A stretch of DNA of 64,000 nucleotides from PWHG01 sp964406935 (GTDB taxonomy: Bacteria; Patescibacteriota; Patescibacteriia; Patescibacteriales; UBA12465). The stretch covers positions 3,691 through 67,690 of the forward strand of contig CAYOTM010000002.1 in the NCBI GenBank assembly GCA_964406935.1, in the 5' to 3' direction. The notes beneath the pieces were generated by a model. That model did not search any database, was not told the origin of the DNA, and saw nothing but the letters and a program-made list of their open reading frames with translations. Positions 25,237 through 34,182 of the stretch are shown one piece after another; positions within the stretch are counted from its first letter, which is position 1, and each line of letters begins with the position of its first letter. The position numbers and the translations under genes were made by a program.

Positions 25237-26517
25237 TTAAGTTTTCCAAGCAGTCTCTTGCCGAACTAATAATTTAGGAGCGTTTTGCGGATCAGCCATA
25301 ATTTCTTTAACAATTTTTTCCATTCTTATCCCCTGAGAACCCTTAACTAAAATTAAATCACCGGGCTGTAAACGATTTTGTAAGAATTTACCAGCTTCTT
25401 CTGGGTAGGGAAAATGCCAAACTTGATCACGATTAAAGCCATTTTCTATAGCTCCTCGATAAATATCACGAGCGCGCTCACCAACAGTTAACAAATAATC
25501 AATTTTTAATTCCGCTACCAATTGACCGATCATTAAATGACCATCTTCTGAATAAGAACCAATTTCCAACATATCGCCCAAAACAGCATATTTCTTCCCT
25601 TGTTTAGTCTCTAAGCGAGCTAAAGTTTTTAAAGCTAATTTACTTGATTCAGGCGAAGAATTATAAGTATCATCAATAATATTTGTTTGTTTAATGCCAG
25701 AAATTAAATTTAATCGTCCTGCTGGCAAAGAAAAATCTGACCAGGCATTGGTAGTGTCCACTAAATGGAACCCTAAATGCAAGCCAGTTAAAATAGCGGC
25801 TAAAACCGAATAAATACCTGCTTCATTAATAATTTTTGTTAAATTCATTGGAACAACTGAGCCTTGATAATTTAACTTACAATTAATCCCTCCAAAAAAT
25901 TCAGCTTGGGCATCTTGTTTAAAAATTAAATCAACCACTTGTAAATCAGCCCCGGCTTGTAATCCATAAGTAAGCACTCGGCAAGGACTTACCTCCGCCA
26001 TTGGTCGAACTAATTCTTGATCATAATTTAAAATCGCCAAACCGCCCGGCTGTAATTGTTCAACTAAAACTTGTTTTTCTTTTTGAATATTTCCCAGACT
26101 ACCAAAGTACTCGAGATGAGAATGACTAACCGCCGTAATAATCGCCACATCCGGCTTAGCAATTGAAGTTAAATATAGCATATCACCCGGTCGATCAATG
26201 CCCATTTCTAAAACTAAAATTTCTGGATATTTTTTAGTTATTAGTAGCAAAGATAAACCCTTAAAATATACCCCTAGCCAGCCAAATAATGACTTACCAG
26301 GAGACAAAGAACCAATAATTGTTAAGGGGAGGCCAAATTCATTATTATAATTTTTAGGGGTGCTCCGAACCGTAAATTTTTTAGCCAACAAAAAGGCCAC
26401 CGCTTCTTTAGTGCTGGTTTTTCCAACCGAACCGCTAATCCCAATAATTTTAGGCTGATATTTTTTAAGGATCAGGCGGGCCAAAATTTTCAATTGTTGC
26501 TGAACAATTTTTTTCAT
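25237..26517 (-). CDS. murF: UDP-N-acetylmuramoyl-tripeptide--D-alanyl-D-alanine ligase
   Basis: A 426-residue Mur ligase, adding D-Ala-D-Ala to the peptidoglycan precursor at the cost of ATP. Seen: GISGSVGKTSTKEAV (P-loop), STPKNYNNEFGLPLTI, LEMGIDRPGDM, TAVSHSHLEYFG, DDTYNSSPESSKLAL and VLGDMLEIG. It follows ftsI by 9 bp and ends the division/wall cluster; mraY, murD, ftsW, murG and ftsZ are not in this window. Confidence 0.95.
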   Translation of the reverse strand: MKKIVQQQLKILARLILKKYQPKIIGISGSVGKTSTKEAVAFLLAKKFTVRSTPKNYNNEFGLPLTIIGSLSPGKSLFGWLGVYFKGLSLLLITKKYPEILVLEMGIDRPGDMLYLTSIAKPDVAIITAVSHSHLEYFGSLGNIQKEKQVLVEQLQPGGLAILNYDQELVRPMAEVSPCRVLTYGLQAGADLQVVDLIFKQDAQAEFFGGINCKLNYQGSVVPMNLTKIINEAGIYSVLAAILTGLHLGFHLVDTTNAWSDFSLPAGRLNLISGIKQTNIIDDTYNSSPESSKLALKTLARLETKQGKKYAVLGDMLEIGSYSEDGHLMIGQLVAELKIDYLLTVGERARDIYRGAIENGFNRDQVWHFPYPEEAGKFLQNRLQPGDLILVKGSQGIRMEKIVKEIMADPQNAPKLLVRQETAWKT

Positions 26518-26526
26518 ATATTAAAA

Positions 26527-28611
26527 CTAATCGCGACTCTTGGGAATTTGATAATATGTAAGAAGCCATTCGGCAATTTCCTTCCATAAAGGAACGGCTG
26601 TTGCTTCAGCAAAACGCACTCCTTTGGGTTTATCAATTTTAACTAACATCACAAAACGAGGATCATCAATCGGGGCAATCGCCGTAAAAATGTGAATAAA
26701 TTCATCAGGGCTGTAACCACCAGCTACCGGAATTTGGGCCGTTCCTGTCTTACCACCAACATAATAACCAGGAATCATTGCTCGTACTCCATGCCCCTTT
26801 TCAACTACATTAACTAACATCGCTAAAGCAGTGTGAGCAGTTTTTTCAGACACCACCTGCCTCACTGCTTTCGGACTAATTTTTTGATGGCTCCCATCAG
26901 AGTTAATAATTTCTTGAACCACATAAGGTTTCATTAAAATCCCTTGATTAGCTAGGGCCTGATAAGACATCACGATTTGTAAAGGAGTCACTGCAATCCC
27001 CTGACCAAAAGAGGCAGTAGCGGCATCAATTTCCTTAATTCGACTACCTAGTAAATTTTGAATGCTACCGCTGCTTTCGGCCCCCAATTCAATTCCAGTT
27101 TTCTCGCCAAAACCAAACGCTTGTAAATATTGAGCAAAAGTTTGCGGACCAATTTGTCGCATCGCAAAAATTGCTCCAGTATTTAAAGACTTCTCTAAAA
27201 CTGCATTCATGTCAACTAGACCATGACCACCATGAGTGGCAAAATCAGAGTTTCTAATCGGTTTCGGCCAGCCACTAATCATAATACTTCCCTGATCTTC
27301 ATAGGTGGTGTTAGGGCTAACCTTCCCCTGGTCCAGAGAGGCAGCCATAGTAATTGTTTTAAAAACTGAACCAGGTTCAAATTGATAAAAAATTGCCGGA
27401 TTATTAAAAACACTTAAATCGGTGACTGTTCGATAATTATTAGGATCAAAGCTGGGGATTGAACACATCGCCATAATTGCTCCGGTTTTTGCTTCCACTA
27501 TAATAACCGAACCACCAGCTGCTTGATTACGATCAACCGTTTCTTGCAATTTTTCACAAGCAAAAAATTGAACACTGCGATCAATCGTTAACACTAAATC
27601 ACTACCAATTTCCGGCTTAACATATTCTTGATCATTAATAATTAAAGTATTACCGGCCCCTCTTTCGGTTTTTAAATAACCTTGCTTACCGGCTAATTCA
27701 ATTTCAAAAAATTCCTCTAAACCATAGCGTCCCTTAACGGTGTCACCAGACATTCCTACAAATCCCAACAGATGAGAAGCAAGCGAAGGTTCGGGATAAA
27801 AACGATGACTAGTAATTTGAAAAGAAACCCCGGGAATTTTAACTTCAGTTTCCGTTTCTTGATAATAAATTTTTTCTCTTAATCGAAATAAATCACTAGC
27901 TTGCCAAGTTTTTTCTTCATTACTAATTAAAAAGGCGTATAAAGCGAGTAGGGTTTCATCCTCAACTTTATCTAAAAATGGTTCATAGGGATCACCTGGC
28001 TTATCAACAATTCTTAAATAACGATTAATGATTTCTTCACGCTTTTTTTTAATTGCTTGTTCTAATCGAATCTGTTTCAATTCTAAAGCATCACTCGCCC
28101 CCGCGGCAGCCGCTTCTTCTTCAATAATAGTCGCTTTTTTTATATTTTTTTCTTCTTCGGTTAAACTTTCTTCCTGATCAACCGTCGCTAAACGCTCAGC
28201 AAGCAATGCTTGTCGGGAAGTACCATACTCCTCTTCGGCCTCCTCAATTACCCGCTGATGATCAAAAAATTGATAAAATTTATCAGCCAAATCTTGAGGA
28301 TTAGGAATATCTTTAGGAACGACATAAATAAAAGCAAAGTCTTTATTGGTAGCCGCTAAAAATAAACTCTCCTGGCCAGTAGCTGTTTCTCGTAAAAAAA
28401 TCCGACCCCGTGGAGCCTGCAACTGATTATAAACCTGATGTTGACTTAGGGCAAGATTGGCATATTGATCATGATTTAAGACTTGTAGGGAAAATAATTT
28501 AACGATCAAAGCAATAAACAATAAAAAAATAAACGCTCCGGCCAAGCCTAAGCGATTATTACTATTTAAAATTTTATCTTTTTTAGTTTTTTTATTAAAA
28601 TCGCGCCACAT
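26527..28611 (-). CDS. ftsI: Division penicillin-binding protein (FtsI/PBP class B transpeptidase)
   Basis: A 694-residue class B PBP that crosslinks septal peptidoglycan. One membrane anchor (about 21-42), a dimerisation domain with QAPRGRIFLRE, and a transpeptidase domain with the three active-site motifs: SVFK at 415-418, SLN at 475-477 and KTG at 621-623. An inserted charged, Glu/Lys-rich helical stretch of about 80 residues (about 120-200) interrupts the N-terminal module; this is longer than usual. Context (mraZ-rsmH-ftsL before, murF after) fixes it as the division enzyme. Confidence 0.95.
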   Translation of the reverse strand: MWRDFNKKTKKDKILNSNNRLGLAGAFIFLLFIALIVKLFSLQVLNHDQYANLALSQHQVYNQLQAPRGRIFLRETATGQESLFLAATNKDFAFIYVVPKDIPNPQDLADKFYQFFDHQRVIEEAEEEYGTSRQALLAERLATVDQEESLTEEEKNIKKATIIEEEAAAAGASDALELKQIRLEQAIKKKREEIINRYLRIVDKPGDPYEPFLDKVEDETLLALYAFLISNEEKTWQASDLFRLREKIYYQETETEVKIPGVSFQITSHRFYPEPSLASHLLGFVGMSGDTVKGRYGLEEFFEIELAGKQGYLKTERGAGNTLIINDQEYVKPEIGSDLVLTIDRSVQFFACEKLQETVDRNQAAGGSVIIVEAKTGAIMAMCSIPSFDPNNYRTVTDLSVFNNPAIFYQFEPGSVFKTITMAASLDQGKVSPNTTYEDQGSIMISGWPKPIRNSDFATHGGHGLVDMNAVLEKSLNTGAIFAMRQIGPQTFAQYLQAFGFGEKTGIELGAESSGSIQNLLGSRIKEIDAATASFGQGIAVTPLQIVMSYQALANQGILMKPYVVQEIINSDGSHQKISPKAVRQVVSEKTAHTALAMLVNVVEKGHGVRAMIPGYYVGGKTGTAQIPVAGGYSPDEFIHIFTAIAPIDDPRFVMLVKIDKPKGVRFAEATAVPLWKEIAEWLLTYYQIPKSRD

Positions 28612-28646
28612 AAATATAGTTACCAGCTAAACACCAGAATAATTTA

Positions 28647-28985
28647 TTAGCGCTTGGCCACCGTCGTGTCATTGTTTAAAATAATGTATTCAAAATCATC
28701 CACCTCAACCATCGATAAATCAGTGAGACGTTCGGCTAATTTATTATAAGACTTATTGGCCATTAAAGTTGTCTCCAACTCCCGGTATTCAGCTGACAAG
28801 TTAGCTGCTTCTAACCGCAAATCGCGAACAGCAAAACTTTTTACGGTTAAATCGTTTACAATCCCCAAGTAGGCAACCCCAACTATAAACAAACAAACTA
28901 GCAAAAAACCATTGATAAAACGCCAAGATAAACGGCACGTTCTTGTTTTTTTAGATTTTCTAGCCTGACAATTAAGGACTTTCAT
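28647..28985 (-). CDS. ftsL: FtsL-like division protein
   Basis: A 112-residue bitopic protein: basic N-terminus, one membrane helix (about 28-45, GFLLVCLFIVGVAYLGIV), then a coiled coil (about 55-90, LRLEAANLSAEYRELETTL). Sequence alone is weak, but size, topology and place between rsmH and ftsI match FtsL, the bitopic partner in the FtsQLB complex that activates septal wall synthesis. Confidence 0.75.
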   Translation of the reverse strand: MKVLNCQARKSKKTRTCRLSWRFINGFLLVCLFIVGVAYLGIVNDLTVKSFAVRDLRLEAANLSAEYRELETTLMANKSYNKLAERLTDLSMVEVDDFEYIILNNDTTVAKR

Positions 28986-29052
28986 AGTTTTGTGATTTAA
29001 GTATTAAGGAAGAGCTGAATTACGCTCTAGACTATATAGGATTTAAAAATTA

Positions 29053-29994
29053 TTAAAGTTTTTGTAGCACTCGGAGTTTGGCACTACGAGAGCGGGGATT
29101 GTCAGCGATTTCCGCGGCAGTCGGAATCAAAGGTTTTTTGGTGAGCAGTTTAGTTAAGGGCTGAATTAGCGGCACTTGCTGAACAATTTGTTTTTCCCCT
29201 AAATTTAAGCCGCTAAAATAACGAAAATAGTATTTGACGATGCGGTCTTCGCCGCTGTGAAAGGAAATAATCGCTAAGCGTCCGCCTGGAGCAAGCAACT
29301 TAATCGCTGCTGGCAACATTAGATGTAAATTGTTAAGTTCATCGTTAGTGGCAATCCGTAAGGCTTGCCAAATTTTGGTGGCCGGATGAATTTTCTTGGG
29401 GAAACGACTGGGCGGTAGGGCCTGACTCACTATGTTAATTAATTGGTCTGCTCGGGCAATCCTTTCCTTCCTCCTGAAGGAAACGATCGCCCGAGCGACA
29501 CGATAAGCATGGGCATCTTCACCGTATTCTTGAAAAATCTTGGTCAATTCAGGTAAGGAAAATTCGTTTACAATTTCTAAAGTGGAGTAAGGACTCTCAG
29601 GCCCAAAGGCCATATTGAGATCACCGAGGCTGTTAAAGGAGAAAGTGCGTGCCTGGTCAGCTAACTGATCAGAGGATAAACCAAGATCAGCAACAATTCC
29701 TTGACAACTATTATCTTTAAGGCCAGCTGACTGGGCGATGGTGGCTAAATCACGAAAATTTCCTGAAATGAATTTAATATTTAAAGTACCTGATTGTTGA
29801 AATTTTATTTGGGCTTGACTAATCGCTTGAGGATCAAGATCAATCGCGATCACCCTTCCCTCTTGACCAACTTGCTGAGCTAAAGCTTGAGTGTAGGAAC
29901 CAGCTCCTAAGGTGCAATCAATAAAGGTGTCGCCAATTTGTGGTTGTAAGTAGTCAAGAACTTCGGTCAGCATCACTGGCTGATGACGCGACAT
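29053..29994 (-). CDS. rsmH: 16S rRNA (C1402-N4) methyltransferase RsmH
   Basis: A 313-residue SAM-dependent methyltransferase (formerly MraW). Seen: HQPVMLTEVLDYL at the N-terminus, the SAM site DCTLGAGSYTQAL, VIAIDLDPQAI, GIVADLGLSSDQL, and LAIISFHSGEDRIVKYYF. It modifies the decoding-site cytosine of 16S rRNA. It starts 4 bp after the mraZ stop, probably translationally coupled. Confidence 0.97.
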   Translation of the reverse strand: MSRHQPVMLTEVLDYLQPQIGDTFIDCTLGAGSYTQALAQQVGQEGRVIAIDLDPQAISQAQIKFQQSGTLNIKFISGNFRDLATIAQSAGLKDNSCQGIVADLGLSSDQLADQARTFSFNSLGDLNMAFGPESPYSTLEIVNEFSLPELTKIFQEYGEDAHAYRVARAIVSFRRKERIARADQLINIVSQALPPSRFPKKIHPATKIWQALRIATNDELNNLHLMLPAAIKLLAPGGRLAIISFHSGEDRIVKYYFRYFSGLNLGEKQIVQQVPLIQPLTKLLTKKPLIPTAAEIADNPRSRSAKLRVLQKL

Positions 29995-29998
29995 AGAG

Positions 29999-30430
29999 CT
30001 AAATCCCTAAATCACTTAAGGCCTCAGCGATATCATTACTATTTTTTTCTGTTTCTAATTTATAATTTTGCCAAGCTTGTTCATCCCAAATTTCTAAATG
30101 ATTATATAAACCAGCAATGATTACTTTTTTATTTAAATGACTAAACTGGCGAAGATACTCAGGAAGAGTAACTCTTCCCTGATTATCAAATTCAACATCC
30201 ATTGCCCCGGCTAACATGTGGCGAGCAAAGGCCCGGGCTCGAGATTGACCAATCGGTAAGGCGGCAAACTTCTGAGCGATTTTGGTAAATTGTTCTTTAG
30301 AATATAAAAATAAGCAGTTGTCCAAACCCTTGGTAACGACTGCTCCTTTTTTTAAAATCGTGCGAAATTTAGCTGGTACAGCTAAACGCCCTTTGTCATC
30401 TAAATTGTGTTGGTATTCGCCGATGAACAT
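29999..30430 (-). CDS. mraZ: Transcriptional regulator MraZ
   Basis: A 143-residue protein with two AbrB/SpoVT-type swapped-hairpin domains: MFIGEYQHNLDDKGRLAVPA at the start and MDVEFDNQGRVTLPEYLR in the second half. MraZ forms ring oligomers and binds G-rich direct repeats in its own promoter to control the dcw cluster. Such repeats lie at 30468-30496, directly upstream. Confidence 0.96.
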   Translation of the reverse strand: MFIGEYQHNLDDKGRLAVPAKFRTILKKGAVVTKGLDNCLFLYSKEQFTKIAQKFAALPIGQSRARAFARHMLAGAMDVEFDNQGRVTLPEYLRQFSHLNKKVIIAGLYNHLEIWDEQAWQNYKLETEKNSNDIAEALSDLGI

Positions 30431-30467
30431 ATGAAATCAAAAATAATAAATTTATCTCCGCGATTAT

Positions 30468-30496
30468 TTCACCCTAATTCCCCACTTTTCACCTTT
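30468..30496 (-). promoter_or_regulatory. MraZ-box-like direct repeats
   Basis: Minus strand shows three G-rich units about 10 bp apart: AAAGGTGA, AAAGTGGGGA, TTAGGGTGA. They lie just after the expected transcription start, as in known mraZ promoters where MraZ represses its own operon. Assignment is by similarity and position. Confidence 0.6.
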
Positions 30497-30504
30497 GTGA
30501 TTTA

Positions 30505-30533
30505 ATTATACACCACTTAACCCCTCAGGTCAA
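30505..30533 (-). promoter_or_regulatory. Promoter of the mraZ (dcw) operon
   Basis: TTGACC (30528-30533), 17-bp spacer, TATAAT (30505-30510) on the minus strand. Strong consensus. It serves mraZ-rsmH-ftsL-ftsI-murF. Confidence 0.85.
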
Positions 30534-30571
30534 CTCTAATTATTAGCTTAAAATAAGCTAAAAAAACTAAG

Positions 30572-30600
30572 AAAAAACTACTTATCCACAAGTAGTTTTT
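30572..30600 (-). terminator. Terminator after tsaB
   Basis: Minus strand stem AAAAACTACTT / AAGTAGTTTTT, loop GTGGAT, followed by a T run. It ends the cysS-dus-tsaB transcript ahead of the mraZ promoter. Confidence 0.9.
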
Positions 30601-30633
30601 AAAATAAGAAAAAATGCTTAAAATTTATCCACA
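30582..30633 (+). promoter_or_regulatory. Two perfect DnaA-box sequences
   Basis: TTATCCACA occurs at 30582-30590 and again at 30625-30633, same orientation, in an AT-rich intergenic stretch. The first is in the terminator loop. They match the strong DnaA-box consensus. Whether they bind DnaA is unknown. Confidence 0.4.
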
Positions 30634-30652
30634 GGGAGGATAAAAAGAAGGG

Positions 30653-31018
30653 TCAGCCAATATTAGGTGGACGATTATATTGAGGGACAACTAATAACTG
30701 ACCAGCGATTTTTTTGCTGGCTAATTTTTGCTGGTTTTCTAAGGGGAGAACGGGAATTTTTAAAGCAAAGCCGAGGGCATTGGCTGTTAAAATACCAATT
30801 CGTAAACTAGTAAAACTATCACCTTGACTAGCTACTTTAATTCCCTTTAAATCACTAAGTTTCAATTTATTTTGACTTAATAATTGATTAATTGTCGGCA
30901 ATAATTTTTCCGCTTGACGGCGACGGGCTCCAACTTTTTTTTCGGCTATCAATTTATTTTTTTCATTTAAGCTAACAATTAAATAATCATTATCAGCGGT
31001 ATTAATATTTAAAATCAT
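30653..31018 (-). CDS. tsaB: TsaB-like protein, N-terminal half only
   Basis: A 121-residue protein matching the first domain of TsaB (ASKHA fold): ILNINTADNDYLIVSL, RQAEKLLPTINQLL, and GDSFTSLRIGILTANALGFAL. Full TsaB is about 220 residues; the second domain is missing here. TsaB works with TsaD and TsaE in t6A37 tRNA modification by forming a heterodimer with TsaD through its first domain. The gene overlaps the end of dus by 17 bp. Confidence 0.82.
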   Translation of the reverse strand: MILNINTADNDYLIVSLNEKNKLIAEKKVGARRRQAEKLLPTINQLLSQNKLKLSDLKGIKVASQGDSFTSLRIGILTANALGFALKIPVLPLENQQKLASKKIAGQLLVVPQYNRPPNIG

Positions 31019-31964
31019 AGATTAATTGATTTAAAAATTTTTTAAGATCAGCCACCGTCTCTACTTTGACCAGTTGCTGACGCCAAGCGCTCGCTTGAGG
31101 GAGTCCCTGGACATACCAACATAAATGTTTACGGAGCTCTAAAATACCTGGTTGGCCAAATTCTTTGGCCACTAACTGAGTGTGCTTAATCATGAATTTA
31201 GTGATTTCCGGCAGTGACCAAATCTCCTCTTGATTATTTTTTATTTCTCGAAACAACCACGGTCGACCCAGGATTCCTCGGGCTAAACCTAGGCCATCAG
31301 CTTGACTATCTTTCAAAATTTTTTGGGCACCAACCAAATTATTAATTCCACCATTAATTAATAAAGGGCCAGAATAAATTTTACGTAAACGCTGAATTAT
31401 TTTGACATCAACCTGGCCAGTAAAACCCTGCTCTAAACTGCGACCATGAACCATAACGGCGGAAATGGGTAAATCAGCTAGCTGAGCCAAAAATTCTTCG
31501 GCCTGAATGGAGCCGGCGCTGGCTCTAATTTTAATTGACACGGGTAAATCAGTATTGGCTAAAACGGCTTCAATAATTTTTCTGGAGCGCTGGGGATTTT
31601 TCATTAAATCAGCCCCGGCTCCCTGCTTAATTACTTTACTAACCGGACAACCACAATTAATATCGAAGCCGGCCACTGGTAATTTTTTAGTAATTAGTCG
31701 AGTAGCGAAAACAAAATGTTCCGGCTGAGAGCCAAACAATTGCACCACATAATTTTTTTCTCCGGTCGCCGGCTGAAGGAGGTCTAAAGTTTTTTTAGCC
31801 GCTAACTTGCCGTAAAACAAAGCAGTAGCTGAAGCCATTTCACTATACAAAACATCCGCCCCCAGCTGACCGCAGAGACGGCGAAATACTCGATTAGTAA
31901 AACCGGCCATTGGCGCTAGGGCTAAAATCGGCCGGCTAGTTGTTTGCCAAAAATTTTTCTTCAT
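31002..31964 (-). CDS. dus: tRNA-dihydrouridine synthase
   Basis: A 320-residue flavin enzyme reducing specific uridines in tRNA to dihydrouridine with NADPH. Seen: LALAPMAGFTNRVFRRLC (FMN barrel start), FDINCGCPVSKV with catalytic Cys106, IKIRAS, VMVHGRSLEQGF, and LLINGGI. Resembles the DusB group. It overlaps the end of cysS by 4 bp and the start of tsaB by 17 bp, forming a tRNA maturation unit. Confidence 0.95.
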   Translation of the reverse strand: MKKNFWQTTSRPILALAPMAGFTNRVFRRLCGQLGADVLYSEMASATALFYGKLAAKKTLDLLQPATGEKNYVVQLFGSQPEHFVFATRLITKKLPVAGFDINCGCPVSKVIKQGAGADLMKNPQRSRKIIEAVLANTDLPVSIKIRASAGSIQAEEFLAQLADLPISAVMVHGRSLEQGFTGQVDVKIIQRLRKIYSGPLLINGGINNLVGAQKILKDSQADGLGLARGILGRPWLFREIKNNQEEIWSLPEITKFMIKHTQLVAKEFGQPGILELRKHLCWYVQGLPQASAWRQQLVKVETVADLKKFLNQLIYDFKY

Positions 31965-33376
31965 TTTTTGAAAACTTGTTGACCATTGACAGTGTCTTCT
32001 ACTCGCCAGCCTAAACTATTAATTTTTTCTCGTAAATTATCAGCGGCTATCCAATCTTTTTCTTGCCGGGCAGTTTGTCGTTCATTTAATAATTGTTTTA
32101 GCTCCGGACTGAATTCTTCTTCACTCAAAGGGGCAGCCACAAATTGGCTAGCCTCTGACAACTTAAGGCCAAGCACCTGATCAAAATTATAAATAGTGGC
32201 TAATTTATCAACTGCCGTCAACTTAGCTTTCCACACTTTAGCTAAAACCGCTAGGGCTCGTGGGGTATTTAGATCATCATTAATTGCTTTAAGAAATTCT
32301 TGTCTTAAATCTTCATTCACTTGACCAAGAGAATTATTAGCATCTGAGGACACTACTAAAACTTGTTCATACAAACTGCTGAGGGCTAGTTGAGCTTGCT
32401 TAAAACTAGTCACGCTATATTCCATCGGCTTGCGATAATGTACCTGCAGACTAGCCAAGCGATAAGCTAAGGGGTTGATTTCTAAATCAGCCACCGTTTT
32501 TTTTAGGGTTAAAAAATTATCGGCACTTTTAGCCATTTTTTTACCACCAACAATATTCAAAAACTCATTATGAAGCCAATAGTTAAAAAATTTCTCCCCC
32601 GTTGCTGCTTCGCTTTGGGCAATTTCATTGGTGTGGTGAATATTGATATGATCAACCCCACCACAATGAATGTCCCGATTCTGGCCTAAATACTTTAAGC
32701 TCATAGATGAGCATTCTAAATGCCAACCCGGGAAACCTTTTCCCCAGGGTGAGTCCCATTCCATTTGCCGTTTCATCTCCGGTTGAGACAATTTCCAGAC
32801 CGCAAAATCAGTCGGCTGCTTTTTTTCTAAATTTTTCTCTACTCGGGCGCCCTCTTGTAAGCTTTCCAACGGGAGATTACTTAATTGATTATAATTTTTG
32901 ATTTTGGCAGTATCAAAATATAAACCATCGCTCGTGGTGTAAGTATAACCCTTAGCTTCCAACAATTTTACTAACTCAATTTGTTCAGAAATATTATCAG
33001 TCGCCTTGCACCAAGTGCTTGGTTCTAAAATATTTAAAGCCTCTAGGTCTTCTTTAAAGGCTTGAGTATAAAATTCGGCTAATTGCCAAGCATCTTTTTT
33101 TTCTTCCTGGGCTCGTTTTTCTAGTTTATCTTCCCCCATGTCACCATCACCAGTTAAATGACCAACATCGGTAATGTTCATCACGTGATTTACTTGATAA
33201 CCATTATAAAGCAATACTCGCTTTAAAAGATCGTCAAACAAATAGGCCCGCAAGTTGCCCAAATGAGCAAAATTATAAACAGTTGGCCCGCAGGTATACA
33301 GCCCAACCTGACCAGGAGTGATAGGCACAAATTTTTGTTTCTGACGACCCAAAGTATTATATAAAAATAAATCCAT
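31961..33376 (-). CDS. cysS: Cysteinyl-tRNA synthetase
   Basis: A 471-residue class I synthetase charging tRNA-Cys. Seen: YTCGPTVYNFAHLGNLRAY (zinc Cys and HIGH-type motif), WHLECSSMS and GGVDHINIHHTNE (other zinc ligands), and KMAKS in place of KMSKS. Full length with the helical anticodon-binding C-terminal region. First gene of the cysS-dus-tsaB unit. Confidence 0.97.
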   Translation of the reverse strand: MDLFLYNTLGRQKQKFVPITPGQVGLYTCGPTVYNFAHLGNLRAYLFDDLLKRVLLYNGYQVNHVMNITDVGHLTGDGDMGEDKLEKRAQEEKKDAWQLAEFYTQAFKEDLEALNILEPSTWCKATDNISEQIELVKLLEAKGYTYTTSDGLYFDTAKIKNYNQLSNLPLESLQEGARVEKNLEKKQPTDFAVWKLSQPEMKRQMEWDSPWGKGFPGWHLECSSMSLKYLGQNRDIHCGGVDHINIHHTNEIAQSEAATGEKFFNYWLHNEFLNIVGGKKMAKSADNFLTLKKTVADLEINPLAYRLASLQVHYRKPMEYSVTSFKQAQLALSSLYEQVLVVSSDANNSLGQVNEDLRQEFLKAINDDLNTPRALAVLAKVWKAKLTAVDKLATIYNFDQVLGLKLSEASQFVAAPLSEEEFSPELKQLLNERQTARQEKDWIAADNLREKINSLGWRVEDTVNGQQVFKK

Positions 33377-33437
33377 AAAAATTTAATTAATAGACGCTAA
33401 AGAATCTTGCATTGCTTGTTAAGATTATAAAAAATGA

Positions 33438-34139
33438 TTAATTAGAACTGAATCTAATTGGCAGGCGCACTTCAGCGTCATATTCAGGTAGGCCGCTGGG
33501 ATTATCCTTCATAATTATTAATTCTCCGCGACCACTGACTCCACTAAATTCTAAAGTGCCAGAAAATGGAACTAAATCTTCCGTCATCCACTCTTCACTA
33601 GTCATTGCTCCGGTAATAGCTACTAACTGACCAGTAGCATCAACTAATTTAATGGGTAGGTTAGCTTCAAAAAACCAAGTTCCTGGCGCCCAACCACGAA
33701 CTTCATAAGGGCTGCTTAAAACCTCTCCAGCTAAAGGTTGAGCGATTCTAATTGGTGAATCCGCAATCGGTTCAATTGTCAGAGGATCTGTCGGCTCATT
33801 TGTCGGCTCCATCACTTCCAAAGGACAGTTTTCCTCCCAAGGACGAATACACTGAGATAAACTAGGACACCAAACATAACCAGCTGATGGCAGGCAGCCA
33901 TATTGATCACGATCACCACCGACTAAATTTTCTAAGGATTCAGTCGCAGAGTCATTAATTAAATCTTCGTTTATAGAACCAGGACAAGGATCATTTGGTC
34001 GATTCTCAGTCGTTCTTCCCTGTTTCAGCCACTGACCGTCTTGGCAAATCCACTGACCAGAATTTTCTCGTAATCGTAAAATAACTGCACTGACAATAAT
34101 AATAACAATAACCGCTAATAAAAAATGGTTTTTTTTCAT
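33438..34139 (-). CDS. Membrane-anchored Gmad2-domain protein
   Basis: A 233-residue exported protein. An N-terminal membrane helix (about 5-22) is followed by a short Cys-bearing segment (GQWICQDGQWL, DPCPG, YGCLPSAGYVWCPS) and a C-terminal Gmad2 immunoglobulin-like domain (about 130-232: IAQPLAGEVLSSPYEVRGWA, FEANLPIKLVDATGQ). Gmad2 occurs in spore germination and envelope proteins; binding function is unknown. Six or more cysteines suggest extracellular disulfides. Confidence 0.75.
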   Translation of the reverse strand: MKKNHFLLAVIVIIIVSAVILRLRENSGQWICQDGQWLKQGRTTENRPNDPCPGSINEDLINDSATESLENLVGGDRDQYGCLPSAGYVWCPSLSQCIRPWEENCPLEVMEPTNEPTDPLTIEPIADSPIRIAQPLAGEVLSSPYEVRGWAPGTWFFEANLPIKLVDATGQLVAITGAMTSEEWMTEDLVPFSGTLEFSGVSGRGELIIMKDNPSGLPEYDAEVRLPIRFSSN

Positions 34140-34182
34140 ATAATTAATATTGTTAATGGCGAATCATTCACAATTAGCAATT

